Shown here one piece after another: positions 41,832-51,288 of a DNA stretch of 64,000 nucleotides. The notes beneath the pieces are model-generated. The model searched no databases. It saw only the letters and a list, made by a program, of their open reading frames with translations, and was not told where the DNA came from. Where the stretch lies: positions 1-64,000 of the forward strand of contig NZ_PYGE01000020.1 in NCBI RefSeq assembly GCF_003014555.1, given 5' to 3'. A program made the position numbers and the translations under genes. Each line of letters starts with the position of its first letter. The stretch's first letter is position 1. This DNA is from Haloactinopolyspora alba (GTDB lineage: Bacteria > Actinomycetota > Actinomycetes > Jiangellales > Jiangellaceae).

Positions 41832-44438
41832 TCACGCCGCGCCCAGCGCGAGGAACGACCACGCCGTCGCGGTCGCGACCGGTGTCGTGGCCTGCTGCCG
41901 CGTCGCGCGCAGCGCCGTACTCAGGTCGTCGCCCGCGCGCAGGCGTTCGTGCACGGCGAGGCTGACGTCGACGCTGCCGGCGTCGCTGACGGGGACGACG
42001 CTCGCCATCAGCCCCGCCGTGCCCAGCGCCGACAACGACGTGGTCAGCCCCAGCAGCTCATCGGCCCCGGTGGGCGACCCGACGCCGGACTCGCAGGCGG
42101 TGAGCAGCATCCGGTACGGCGGCGTGCGCAGACGCTCGAAGTCGTAGACGGTCAGCGGCCCGTCGGCCAGCTCGAGCGCCGAGAACATCGGATTGTCGCC
42201 GCGGTAACGGCAGTGCGCACCGATGTGCGCGAGCCAGGACCCCTCCAGCGCCCCCAGCGTCGCCTCAGCGGACGCGTCCTGCCCGGTCAACACCGTCGCG
42301 TCCGGATATACGCCGGCCAGGGCGTCGACCTCCGCCGCGGACGTCGACAGCCCGCTGCCCGCGATCAGCGCGACCCGTTCGGACTCCGGCTGCACGCTCT
42401 GCCGGGCGCGCATCCAGGCCGCCGCCGACGGCGCCACGGTCACGTCCCGATCGCGCAGCGCGGGCAGCGCGCCCCACGGCACCGCCTGCAGCGTCGACGG
42501 CGGCACCAGCACGACGGGCCCGTCGCCCAGCTCACGGACAGCCGGGCCGAGTAACGTCTCCTGCAACCGGGCCAGACCCGGCTCGGCCGCGGTGAGCAGG
42601 GCCGACGCGACGGCGTCGTTCGCCAGCGCGGCGCCCCGCAACGCGAACCGCGCGTAGTCGACCTCGCTGCGGATGTCACCGACGTGTCCGGCGGCCATCC
42701 GCTGCACCCGGCCGCGACGGGCGACGACGACGTGGAACCGCTCGCCCTTGACGCCGACGATGCTGACCAGGGTGCGGTCGTCACCGAGGTGGTCCAGCAA
42801 CGCGGGCACCTCGAACCGGGCGCGGCGCCGGCTGGTGTCGCCGTAGCGGCCGTGCACGTGCCGGCGGATCCGTTCCTCGATGCGCCGCCGGTCGGTCTCG
42901 TCCGTGCCGCCGGTGCCCAGCACGTTCTCGGCGGCGCGCAATCGGCCCAGCTCGGCCGCCAGCACCGGGTCGTGCTCGGCCTCCGGCCAGGGCAGCGCGT
43001 GCAGGCTGGACCGCCAGCGCTCGGTCCAGCGCAGCAGCTCGCGGGCGGTCCCGTCGAAAGCGACCGTGCGCGTCGCCAGGATCGCGAGGTCGCTGCCGTG
43101 CACCGTCGCTCGCGCCCGCAGCTCGGTGGCGCCGAGCGACAGCGCGTGCGTGTCCAGGACGTCCAGGCCACGAGAACAGGCGCGCAGCATCGCGGTGCGA
43201 TCGCCGTCGGCCCGCGCCCGCAGTGCCTGCGCGTACCAGGCGGTGGCGCGGCGCAGCGACGAACCGCGGTTGCGCTCGGCCGCCGCGGCGCTCAGGTTCT
43301 GCTCGGCGACCTCCGGCAGGCCGGTGTCCAGCGCCATCCGCCCCGCCAGCACGAGCGCGTCGAGCCGTTCGGACGAGTAGCGGTCCTTCAGCTCCGTGGC
43401 CAGCTCCGCCGCCGCCCGCGCGTGACGCTTGGTGACGTTGCCGGTCGCGGCCTGGGCGCGCAGCAGGACGACGCGGGCGTGCCGCTCGACGTCGACGTGG
43501 CCCTGTCGCTTGCTGGACCGGGCGGCGCTGCGCGCCAGCTCGACGGCGCGCTCCGGGGTCCCGGCAGCCAGGTGCACCGTGGCCGCGGCGATGAACCCGT
43601 CCGCACGGCGCAGTGCCGCGTCCCGAGCGTCCCGCAGCATCGCGACCATCTCGTCCGCCGTCTGCGCCGCCTCGTCCGGCAGCCCAGCGGCGAGCTGCAC
43701 GACGGCGAGGTCGCGAACCACCTCCGGCGGCACGACGCCGAGCTCGTCGTACCTGCGACGGGCGTCGTAGAGCAGTTCCAACGCCCGTGGCAGGTCCCCC
43801 ATCCGATAAGCACACGCACCCCGGACATGAAGTGTGACCGTAGCGTCGAAGTGCTCCTGCTGTCCTTGTGCAAGCTCTTGGACCCGCACAAGCTGCTCAT
43901 CTGCCTCCTGGAATCGCCCCATGCCCATAAGGGCGGTACCGGCGTTGTGTCTGGCGTTCGCTTCCCAGCGCCGGTCGCTCGCACGGGCGAGTACCGCGGC
44001 GGCGAAGATGCAATCCTCGTACGCGCCGACATGGTCGCCGAGGTGCATCTTGGCGGCACCTCGACGCACCAAGACACGCGCGGACTCGAGTTCCGTCGAC
44101 CTGAGCAGTGCCTCGTCGAACGCTTCGGTCATCGCCCTTCTACGGCCGGCCAGGGCAAGAGCGGTGCCCAAGCTAGCCGCGAGATCCCCGATCCGCGCCG
44201 ACAGCACGGCGCTCTTACTCAGAGCGATCCCCTGCCTGAATTTCTGAATCGCTGCCCCAACGTCCCCCGAGTCGCGGGCCACGATGCCTAGCGTTTGGAG
44301 TGCATATGAACGGTCGAGCGCCGTGGCCTGCTGCGAAAGCACAGCACGAGCGTGGTGACGCGCTTCTCGAGGGCGTTCCATCGCCAGGCTCGGCAGCATT
44401 GCCGCCGATACCGGAGCGTCGGACTTCACCTTGACCAC
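41832..44438 (-). CDS. TPR-CHAT protease (caspase-like), cytoplasmic
   Basis: An 868-residue protein. The N-terminal two thirds are TPR-like helical repeats (for example SYALQTLGIVARDSGDVGAA, ARHNAGTALMGMGRFQEAD). Residues from about 600 form a CHAT protease domain: the catalytic His in WLAHIGAHCRYRG (H742) and catalytic Cys in MLLTACESGVG (C782), both intact, with the conserved FSALELADGPLTVYD between them. CHAT proteases cut protein targets once a sensor (here TPR) is triggered; TPR-CHAT is also the protease of craspase. No CRISPR genes are nearby. The start is GTG 44438, next to TAGCAT, so probably leaderless. It is divergent from a subtilase gene across 54 bp. Confidence 0.88.
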   Translation of the reverse strand: MVKVKSDAPVSAAMLPSLAMERPREARHHARAVLSQQATALDRSYALQTLGIVARDSGDVGAAIQKFRQGIALSKSAVLSARIGDLAASLGTALALAGRRRAMTEAFDEALLRSTELESARVLVRRGAAKMHLGDHVGAYEDCIFAAAVLARASDRRWEANARHNAGTALMGMGRFQEADEQLVRVQELAQGQQEHFDATVTLHVRGACAYRMGDLPRALELLYDARRRYDELGVVPPEVVRDLAVVQLAAGLPDEAAQTADEMVAMLRDARDAALRRADGFIAAATVHLAAGTPERAVELARSAARSSKRQGHVDVERHARVVLLRAQAATGNVTKRHARAAAELATELKDRYSSERLDALVLAGRMALDTGLPEVAEQNLSAAAAERNRGSSLRRATAWYAQALRARADGDRTAMLRACSRGLDVLDTHALSLGATELRARATVHGSDLAILATRTVAFDGTARELLRWTERWRSSLHALPWPEAEHDPVLAAELGRLRAAENVLGTGGTDETDRRRIEERIRRHVHGRYGDTSRRRARFEVPALLDHLGDDRTLVSIVGVKGERFHVVVARRGRVQRMAAGHVGDIRSEVDYARFALRGAALANDAVASALLTAAEPGLARLQETLLGPAVRELGDGPVVLVPPSTLQAVPWGALPALRDRDVTVAPSAAAWMRARQSVQPESERVALIAGSGLSTSAAEVDALAGVYPDATVLTGQDASAEATLGALEGSWLAHIGAHCRYRGDNPMFSALELADGPLTVYDFERLRTPPYRMLLTACESGVGSPTGADELLGLTTSLSALGTAGLMASVVPVSDAGSVDVSLAVHERLRAGDDLSTALRATRQQATTPVATATAWSFLALGAA

Positions 44439-44492
44439 CGCATGATGCTAGACATTGATCCGGATTTGCCGCGATCGAACGGGGGGAACCAC

Positions 44493-45734
44493 ATGCCGGT
44501 GGGACCGGATGGCCACGACGCGACGACGCTCGCGAGCGAAGTCGAACGTCTGCAGCGCAACGCTCGGGCTCGGAGTCAGAACCGGGCTTTCCCCCTGGGC
44601 GCGAAGTGGGACAGCACTGAACGGCATGTCGAGTATCTCTATCGCGACGACCAACTCATCTGCGAAGGACGCGATCTGAACGCAGCGCTCGAAGCTTTTG
44701 ATCTCGCTGGCGAAGCCCGCCCGGACGATGTTTCGGACGGCCCGCTGGGACTCAAGGTGCTACACGTCGGTGAGCGCGACGCCGCACGTATCGCCGATTC
44801 ACTCGCAGACATCGTGGGTGAGGACACCGTCACACCCAACCACGTCCTCGATTCGCAGGGATACACACGCATGTGCCCAGCGACAGAGCCGCTGCCTCAC
44901 TCGGGGCCGGTTCCTCAGTTGGCGGAGCCGCATGGCCCCGGGCACGCTCGTCTTGCCGTTGTCGATACCGGCTATTCAAGTGAAGTTGCCCGAGACTCCG
45001 CCTACGGTCGGCTGCTTGCCGTCGAAGACACGTCAGAGATCGACGACGAGATCTACGGCAGTGACGGTCAGATCCTGCCCTACGGCGGCCACGGCACAGC
45101 GACCACGGCCCGGCTGTTGTCCGTGTCGGGAATCGAGTCGACGTCTGTTCAGGTCCGCGACTGCCTCGTGGGTGGCGCTGTCGACGAGTTGACCATCGTG
45201 GAGGATCTGGCGACGGTCATCCGCGACGGTGCAGACATCGTGACCCTTCAGGCGGGGCTGTTCACCCGAGCTGGTCGGGCACCGAAATCATTCGACGCCC
45301 TCCGCCGGAAGATCTTGCGCGACCACCCGACGACCGTGATTGTGGCCGCCGCCGGCAACAACGGAACCGAGCGTCCCTTCTGGCCCGCAGCCTATGACTG
45401 GACGACGGCTGTGGGCGCGCTGACCTACGGCGGCGATGCCCGCGCGCCATGGTCCAGTGTCGGCCACTGGGTGAACGTCTACGCCTCGGGCGAGAACGTG
45501 GTCGTTCCGTTCCTCAACGGCTACTACGAGTACCTGGACGGCTTCTCGGCAGAGTTCACCGGGGGCCACGCGGTGTGGTCGGGGACGTCGTTCGCGGCCC
45601 CGGTCGTCGCCGGCATGATCGCCCGCCGGATGATCGAGCGCGGAGTGGACGCTCCGACCGCTCGCGACATCGTGCTGCGCGAGGCTGCCGTCGCAGCCCT
45701 GCCCGCGACCGGCCCGCGGGTGCTCAGCGTCTGA
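44493..45734 (+). CDS. Cytoplasmic S8 (subtilisin-like) serine protease paired with the CHAT gene
   Basis: A 413-residue subtilase without signal peptide or membrane helix. The catalytic triad is complete: D158 in RLAVVDTGY, H200 in YGGHGTATT and S366 in VWSGTSFAAP, with the oxyanion Asn in IVAAAGNNG. The first 145 residues are a family-specific domain (AKWDSTERHVEYLY, GLKVLHVGERDAARI), perhaps an inhibitory or sensing part. ATG 44493 has GGGGGG eight bases upstream; an earlier in-frame ATG (44442) lies in the promoter region. Divergent transcription with the TPR-CHAT gene suggests a two-protease module in which one may activate or degrade the other. The intergenic repeat copy 7 begins 9 bp after the stop. 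Confidence 0.85.
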   Translation: MPVGPDGHDATTLASEVERLQRNARARSQNRAFPLGAKWDSTERHVEYLYRDDQLICEGRDLNAALEAFDLAGEARPDDVSDGPLGLKVLHVGERDAARIADSLADIVGEDTVTPNHVLDSQGYTRMCPATEPLPHSGPVPQLAEPHGPGHARLAVVDTGYSSEVARDSAYGRLLAVEDTSEIDDEIYGSDGQILPYGGHGTATTARLLSVSGIESTSVQVRDCLVGGAVDELTIVEDLATVIRDGADIVTLQAGLFTRAGRAPKSFDALRRKILRDHPTTVIVAAAGNNGTERPFWPAAYDWTTAVGALTYGGDARAPWSSVGHWVNVYASGENVVVPFLNGYYEYLDGFSAEFTGGHAVWSGTSFAAPVVAGMIARRMIERGVDAPTARDIVLREAAVAALPATGPRVLSV

Positions 45735-45743
45735 GACTCCGGC

Positions 45744-45834
45744 CGTCACGAGGCGTTCCTCCGCGTCACCACCGCCGCAAGACTCGTGGTGCTCGCGGTC
45801 GCCTCGTGACGGCCGCGAGTGACGATGATCATTG
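45744..45834 (-). repeat. Diverged 91-bp member of the intergenic repeat family (copy 7)
   Basis: Reverse orientation, tail towards the subtilase stop. It keeps the head-like CAATGATCA, the GGTGGTGACGCGGAGG hairpin arm and the CCTCGTGACG tail, but has lost the GGAATTCC core and is 13 bp longer. Its ends form an extra perfect 14-bp stem, GGCCGTCACGAGGC / GCCTCGTGACGGCC (45741-45813). Confidence 0.65.
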
Positions 45835-45905
45835 CCCGAATCGTCACCACGAACCACCCGCATCCCCCATTGGCTCGGCGAACCGTGGACGGTAATGTCC
45901 CGCCT

Positions 45906-46046
45906 GTGACGGTCGAACGACGTAAACCTCGCGAAGTACCTGTGGACCCCGACATCACCGACGAGCTGCGGGCCGCCGACGCCGAGGCCCGCGACGAGGT
46001 CGCCGAACGCAGCTCCGAGCTGCTGGAACGTCTGCGCCAGCTCTGA
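45906..46046 (+). CDS. Small charged helical protein (46 residues)
   Basis: GTG 45906 opens a 46-residue frame, MTVERRKPREVPVDPDITDE followed by a long acidic/amphipathic helix LRAADAEARDEVAERSSELL, then ERLRQL. No domain is recognised. Composition and codon use are those of a real gene, and similar tiny proteins next to the XPB-N/WYL gene occur in actinobacteria as far as I recall. It ends 45 bp before the next start, so the two are likely co-transcribed. Confidence 0.55.
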   Translation: MTVERRKPREVPVDPDITDELRAADAEARDEVAERSSELLERLRQL

Positions 46047-46091
46047 CGCACGGTTCGCGTCGTGACCGGCGCAGGCCGTACCGTAGGGCGG

Positions 46092-48482
46092 GTGACCGGC
46101 AACGACTCGGCTCCCCGTAGTCTCGCCGACGACCTGCGCGCGCGGGCTGACGACGAGCTCGCGGCGCTGTTGCGCTCCCGGCCCGACCTGCTGGTCCCCG
46201 TCCCCGTCGACGTCGCCCAGCTCGCGACCCGGGCCACCACACGCGCTTCGGCGCAGCGAGCCGTGGACCGGCTCGACCGCTTCACGCTGCAGGTCGTCGA
46301 CGCGCTCATGGTCGCGTCCGCGCCGGCTACGCCCAGTGCCGTCCAGGCGCTGCTCGGCACGGCTTCCGCACCGGTCGCCGAGGCCGTCGCCCGGCTGCGC
46401 GAACAGGCGCTGCTGTGGGGGCCGGACGACGACCTGCGGCTGCCGCGGGTGGTGCACGAGATCATCGGCCCGCACCCGGCCGGACTCGGCCCACCGGCCG
46501 AGCAGGCGCTGCTGGCGCTGTCGCCGAACCGGCTGGTCGCTGTCATGCGCGGGCTCGGGCTGACCCCCGGCGGCGATCACGCCACGAACGCGCACACGGT
46601 CGCCGGCCGCCTGGCCGACGGCCCCACCGTCGACGCCCTGATCGAGACGCTGCCCGAAGACGCCCGCTCCGCCCTGTACGCGCTCGTACCCGGCCCGCCG
46701 ACCGGACGCATCGACGGTGCCATGCGCGAGGTCACCCGCGACAGCGCCCGCTCGGCCATCGACCACCTGCTGGCCACCGGACTCTTCGTGCCGGTCGACG
46801 ACGCCACGGTGGTGTTACCCCGCGAGGTCGCGCTGCACCTGCGCGGAGGCGTGGTCCACGCCGACGTGCACACCGGTGCACCCGTCCCGTCGACGACGGA
46901 ACGCGCACCGGACACGGTCGACCGCACGGCCGGAGCCGGGGCGTTCGACATCGTCCGCAAGATCGAACTGCTGCTGGACACCTGGGCGACGGCTCCGCCG
47001 CCGGTACTGCGCACCGGCGGGCTCGGCGTCCGCGACCTGCGCAGACTCCCCGACCTGCTGGACACCGACGAGGCCGGCGCCGGGCTCGTCGCCGAACTGG
47101 CCTACGCCGCGGGACTACTGGCGCCGAGCAACGACGTCGACGACAACGACGTCTGGCTGCCCACAGCCGACTACGACACCTGGCGCCGTGACGAGCACGC
47201 ACACCGGTGGGCCAGCCTCACCCGCACCTGGCTGGACACCAGCCGCGTCGCCGGGCTCATCGGCACCCGCGACGACCGCGACCGGCCCGTCGCGCCGCTG
47301 GGCGCCGAGCTGGACCGGCCGGTGGCGCCCGAGCTGCGCCGCCTCGTTCTCGACGAGCTTGCCGCGCTGCCGGCCGGCGCCGCGCCGGAGCTGACCGGGG
47401 TGCTCACGTCCGCGCAGTGGCGGCGCCCGCGCCGCGGCGGGCGGATCCGCGACGAGATGGTCCGCTGGTTCCTCCGCGAGGCGGAAATGCTCGGCGTCAC
47501 CGGGATGGGCGCGCTCGCCTCGTTCGTGCGCCCGCTGCTGGATCGCAACGACGAGAAGGCGGTCGACGCCGCCGCCGAGGCCGCCCAAGCGTGTCTGCCG
47601 GAGCCGCTCGACCACATCCTGTTGCAGGCCGACCTCACCGCCGTCGCGCCCGGGCCGCTGCGGCCGGACCTCGAACGTGAGCTCGCGCTGATCTCCGACG
47701 TCGAGAGCCGCGGCGGCGCCTCGGTGCACCGGTTCTCCGACGCCTCGCTGCGCCGCGCCCTCGACGCCGGGTACTCCGCCGACGACGTGCACACGTTCCT
47801 CTCCACCGTCTCGCGCACGCCAGTGCCGCAGCCGCTCACGTACCTCGTCGACGACGTCGCCCGCCGGCACGGGCATCTACGGGTCGGTAGCGCGTCGTCG
47901 TTCGTGCGCTGCGACGACGAGACGGTGCTGACCGAGATCCTCGCCGACTCCCGCGCCGCCGGGCTCGGTGCGCGACGCCTCGCACCGACGGTGCTGGTCT
48001 CGTCGCTGACGGCGAACCTGCTGCTGGACCGGCTGCGCCGGATGGGGTTCAGCCCGGTCGCCGAGGCGGCGGACGGGTCGCTGGTGGTGGGCCGGGCGGA
48101 AGTGCGCCGGGCGGCCGCGCGACCGGCCCCGCAGCCGCTGGTCACCGAACACGCGGCGCCCGAAGAGACGCTGCTGGGCGCCGCCGTGCGCGCGGTCCGC
48201 GCCGGAGAGCGATCCCGGGAGGAGCGCCCCGCGGCGGCCGCGCCGGGCAACCTCGGACGCACCGGCCCCGGGCAGACGCTCGCCGACCTGCGCGAGGCGC
48301 TGCAGGCGGCCAACACGGTCTGGATCGGCTACGTCGACCAGCACGGCGCGACCACCGAACGGCTGGTCGACCCGGCCCGCCTCGAGGGCGGCTGGCTGTC
48401 CGCGTTCGACCATCGCAGCGGCGAGGTCCGCACCTTCGCCGTGCACCGCATCAGCGGCGTGTCGCCCGTCGACGCGGCCTGA
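46092..48482 (+). CDS. Helicase-associated (XPB/Ssl2 N-terminal-like) protein with WYL domain
   Basis: A 796-residue protein. The N-terminal part (1-120) and the middle (400-680) match the actinobacterial helicase C-terminal-associated family known as XPB/Ssl2-like N-terminal domain: PSALADDL-like start, QALLALSPNRLVAVMRGLGL, LLQADLTAVAPGPL, ELALISDVESRGGASVHRFSD and YLVDDVARRHGHLRVG. The last 60 residues are a WYL domain (TVWIGYVDQHGATTERLVDP, GGWLSAFDHRSGEVRTFAVHR), a ligand-sensing module often tied to DNA damage or phage defence. No helicase motor is present. It may partner an XPB-type helicase encoded elsewhere. GTG 46092 is chosen over 46062 from spacing to AGGGCGG. Confidence 0.82.
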   Translation: MTGNDSAPRSLADDLRARADDELAALLRSRPDLLVPVPVDVAQLATRATTRASAQRAVDRLDRFTLQVVDALMVASAPATPSAVQALLGTASAPVAEAVARLREQALLWGPDDDLRLPRVVHEIIGPHPAGLGPPAEQALLALSPNRLVAVMRGLGLTPGGDHATNAHTVAGRLADGPTVDALIETLPEDARSALYALVPGPPTGRIDGAMREVTRDSARSAIDHLLATGLFVPVDDATVVLPREVALHLRGGVVHADVHTGAPVPSTTERAPDTVDRTAGAGAFDIVRKIELLLDTWATAPPPVLRTGGLGVRDLRRLPDLLDTDEAGAGLVAELAYAAGLLAPSNDVDDNDVWLPTADYDTWRRDEHAHRWASLTRTWLDTSRVAGLIGTRDDRDRPVAPLGAELDRPVAPELRRLVLDELAALPAGAAPELTGVLTSAQWRRPRRGGRIRDEMVRWFLREAEMLGVTGMGALASFVRPLLDRNDEKAVDAAAEAAQACLPEPLDHILLQADLTAVAPGPLRPDLERELALISDVESRGGASVHRFSDASLRRALDAGYSADDVHTFLSTVSRTPVPQPLTYLVDDVARRHGHLRVGSASSFVRCDDETVLTEILADSRAAGLGARRLAPTVLVSSLTANLLLDRLRRMGFSPVAEAADGSLVVGRAEVRRAAARPAPQPLVTEHAAPEETLLGAAVRAVRAGERSREERPAAAAPGNLGRTGPGQTLADLREALQAANTVWIGYVDQHGATTERLVDPARLEGGWLSAFDHRSGEVRTFAVHRISGVSPVDAA

Positions 48483-48497
48483 CGCCTGACCCTCCGA

Positions 48498-48575
48498 GAA
48501 TGATCACGTCCCGCATGGAATTCCATGCGGGACCACCCCTGCATCCCTGGTGACGTGTGTATTCGCCTGGTGATG
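48498..48575 (+). repeat. 78-bp intergenic palindromic repeat, copy 5
   Basis: Full-length copy starting 15 bp after the WYL gene stop. Here the central palindrome is extended to 26 perfect bases (48508-48533, half-site GTCCCGCATGGAA), because the usual CGTCACC is changed to CGGGACC. The hairpin is reduced to ACCA/TGGT. Confidence 0.88.
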
Positions 48576-48621
48576 GACGGCGCACCGAGACGGACACCCG
48601 GACGAAGCGGTCAGACCGCTC

Positions 48622-48700
48622 TTGACACGGACACAACCGGACGACCATGGTCAGCCTTGCGTGAAGGTGAACGTGTTGCTCGCCAATCGAGCCTGATCGA
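48622..48700 (+). promoter_or_regulatory. Promoter/operator region of the GH84 gene, shared with GH31
   Basis: CTCTTGACAC (-35 TTGACA at 48622-48627), then 30 bp later a 43-bp block (48658-48700) beginning TGCGTGAA and ending CCTGATCGA. The same block, same internal length, with 32 of 43 positions identical, lies before the GH31 gene, which also has CTCTTGACAC upstream. Probably the binding site of a common regulator. Confidence 0.65.
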
Positions 48701-48712
48701 TCAGGAGCCGCC

Positions 48713-51172
48713 GTGTTGTCCGACTGTCTGCGCCGCGCGGGCGCCGCCACCGCCACCGTCGCCACGGCCACCGTCGTCGCCGTCGCCCTGACCACCTCCA
48801 TGGCCGCTGCCGGCCCGCCCCTCGCCGGCAGCGGCCCTCCCGCCTCGCCACCCGGCCAGCCCGGCCAGCCCGGTCCGCCCGGTCCGGCCGGGCCACCGTC
48901 GTCGACGCCGGTCGTGTCGCCCACGCCACAGTCGATGGAGCGCATCGGCCCCGACGTCGTCGTCCCCGGCCGCGTCGAGGTCGTGACCGGCGAGCACACC
49001 GACGGCCCCGCACTCGACACGCTGGTCGACCTGCTGCGTGAGCACGGCGCCGGCCGGGTCGACGTCGTCGACGAGCCACACGGGCGCACACCGCTGACGG
49101 TGCACCTCGGCCGGGCCGGCCGGCCCGACATCGACGCGGCCCTGGCGGACACGCGAGCACCAGACTCCGCCGAGGGCTACGCGCTCCGGGTCGACCGTGC
49201 CGGCGGCCGGCTCGGCAGCGTCGCCCTCGGCGGTTCGGACGCCGCAGGGCAGTACTACGCCGTGCAGACCCTCCGGCAGCTGTTCGTCACCACCGACGAC
49301 GGCGATCACCGGCTGGCCGGGGTCGCGGTCAGCGACCACCCGTCGATGCCCCTGCGCGGCACGATCGAGGGCTTCTACGGGCAGCCGTGGAGCCACCAGG
49401 ACCGACTCGACCAGCTCGAGTTCTACGGCGACGTCAAAGCGAACACGTACATCTACGCGCCCAAGGACGATCCCTACCACCGCGAACGCTGGCGCGAGCC
49501 CTACCCGCCCGAGAAGCGAGCCCAGCTCGCCGAGCTCGTCGACACCGCGACCGCCAACCACGTCCGGTTCACGTTCGCGCTGTCCCCGGGCAACACGATC
49601 TGCTACTCCGGCGCCGACGACCGAGCCGCGCTGCTGGAGAAGTTCCAGTCGATGTACGACATCGGCGTCCGCGCGTTCTCGATCCCGCTGGACGACATCG
49701 AGCTGCAGTTCGGCTGCGCCGAAGACCGCGAACGCTACGGCGAGGCCACCCAGGCGACGGTCGGCCGCGCTCAGGCCGAGCTGCTGTCGTACGTGCAGCG
49801 CGAGTTCGTCGCGACCCACGACGGCGCCCGGGCACTGCAGACGGTGCCCACCCAGTACGGCGACCTGAAGGAGACGCCCTACAAGCAGGCGTGGCGCGAG
49901 CACCTCGACCAGGCGGTCGTCGTGATGTGGACCGGCAACGCGGTCGTCCCCCGGCGCATCACCGTCGAGCAGGCCGAACGGATCTCCGAGCTGTACGGAC
50001 GCGAGGTCTTCGTCTGGGACAACTATCCGGTCAACGACTACGGCAACACCCGCGGCCGACTGCTGCTGGCGCCGTACGACAACCGCGAACCGGGCCTGTC
50101 CGACCACTTGGCGGGCATCGTCTCCAACCCGATGAACCAGGCCGCCGCGAGCAAGGTCGCGATCTTCGGATTCGCCGACTTCACCTGGAACGACCGCGGA
50201 TACGACGCGCGCTCGTCCTGGCGCGAGGCGATGCGCTATCTCGCCGACGACGATCCCGCCGCCACCGAGGCGCTGCTCGTCTTCGGCGACCTGAACCACC
50301 TGGCGCCGAGCTTCGGCGAGCCCTGGCAGCCGCAGGCGCCGGCACTGGCCGCCGAGATCGACCGATTCTGGCAGCGCTGGTCGGACGGCGACCGTGCGGA
50401 CGCCGTCGCCGATCTGCGCGCCTACGCGGAGAAGATCGAGGCCGCTCCGGCGACGATCCGGGCCGGAGCCGTCGACCCGCGGTTCGTCGCCGAGGCGGCG
50501 CCGTGGCTGGACGCGACCGAGCTGTGGGGCCGCGCGACGCTGCGGATGCTGGACGCGTTGCAGGCACGGTTGGACGGTGCTGCCGGTGACGCAGTCAGGC
50601 TCAAGGCCGAGTCCGACGCACTCGCGGAGGATGCCGCCGCCGTCGTCGTCGACCCGCCGGTCAACAGGTGGGGACGCGCCCCGGTGCGCATCGCCGACGG
50701 CGTCCTCGACACGTTCCTGGTCGAGCTCGGTCTGCGGGTGGAGTTCTGGGACGTGGTCGGAGACGCCCGCAACCTCGCTCCCGCCGGGACGGCGTCGGCG
50801 TCGAGCGTCGAACAGGACCTCGACCGGCTGGCGGCGCGGCACGTCAACGACGACGACCCGAACACCCGCTGGGCGTCGGGTTACGACGACGACTCGTGGG
50901 TGCAGGTCGAACTGCCGTCGCCTTCGGACGTGGTTGCCGTGACGGTGTCGTGGGAGTCGGCGTGCGCGGACAGCTACCGGATCGAGACATCCGCGGACGG
51001 AAAGACGTTCACGACCGCGGCCGAGGTCACCGACTCGACCTGTGGGCTCGACGTGATCCGGCTGGACACCGACGAGCCGGTTCGCTACGTGCGGATGCAA
51101 GGCGTGCAGCGGGCAACCGACTGGGGCTATTCGATCTGGGAGATGGGCATCTACGGCACCCCCGCCGAGTGA
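48713..51172 (+). CDS. Secreted GH84 beta-N-acetylhexosaminidase with F5/8-type C-terminal domain
   Basis: An 819-residue exported enzyme: signal peptide 1 to about 33, a Pro/Gly-rich linker (35-70), a GH20/84 N-terminal domain (70-205), the GH84 catalytic barrel from about 213 with RGTIEGFYGQPWSHQDRLDQ, YIYAPKDDPYHRERWREPYP and the catalytic Asp pair D327-D328 in IPLDDIELQFG, a helical domain, and a C-terminal discoidin-like (F5/8 C) domain from about 680 (HVNDDDPNTRWASG). GH84 enzymes release terminal beta-linked GlcNAc (or GalNAc) by substrate-assisted catalysis. GTG 48713 with CAGGAG upstream. First exported enzyme of the hexosamine locus; the promoter region is shared in design with GH31. 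Confidence 0.92.
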   Translation: MLSDCLRRAGAATATVATATVVAVALTTSMAAAGPPLAGSGPPASPPGQPGQPGPPGPAGPPSSTPVVSPTPQSMERIGPDVVVPGRVEVVTGEHTDGPALDTLVDLLREHGAGRVDVVDEPHGRTPLTVHLGRAGRPDIDAALADTRAPDSAEGYALRVDRAGGRLGSVALGGSDAAGQYYAVQTLRQLFVTTDDGDHRLAGVAVSDHPSMPLRGTIEGFYGQPWSHQDRLDQLEFYGDVKANTYIYAPKDDPYHRERWREPYPPEKRAQLAELVDTATANHVRFTFALSPGNTICYSGADDRAALLEKFQSMYDIGVRAFSIPLDDIELQFGCAEDRERYGEATQATVGRAQAELLSYVQREFVATHDGARALQTVPTQYGDLKETPYKQAWREHLDQAVVVMWTGNAVVPRRITVEQAERISELYGREVFVWDNYPVNDYGNTRGRLLLAPYDNREPGLSDHLAGIVSNPMNQAAASKVAIFGFADFTWNDRGYDARSSWREAMRYLADDDPAATEALLVFGDLNHLAPSFGEPWQPQAPALAAEIDRFWQRWSDGDRADAVADLRAYAEKIEAAPATIRAGAVDPRFVAEAAPWLDATELWGRATLRMLDALQARLDGAAGDAVRLKAESDALAEDAAAVVVDPPVNRWGRAPVRIADGVLDTFLVELGLRVEFWDVVGDARNLAPAGTASASSVEQDLDRLAARHVNDDDPNTRWASGYDDDSWVQVELPSPSDVVAVTVSWESACADSYRIETSADGKTFTTAAEVTDSTCGLDVIRLDTDEPVRYVRMQGVQRATDWGYSIWEMGIYGTPAE

Positions 51173-51288
51173 CCGTCGAGGACTCGCCCTCGACCGACCC
51201 TGATCGGCGCTCTTTTCCGCCACTCTTCCGATCAGCTGACACATTCGGCTGATCTTCGATCCGCCCGGGTCGCGTCCGAGATGGCCTC

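Noticed and set aside
41832-45734. The CHAT gene as part of a type III-E CRISPR (craspase) system
   Set aside because: No gRAMP, RT-Cas1 or CRISPR array is present in the window.
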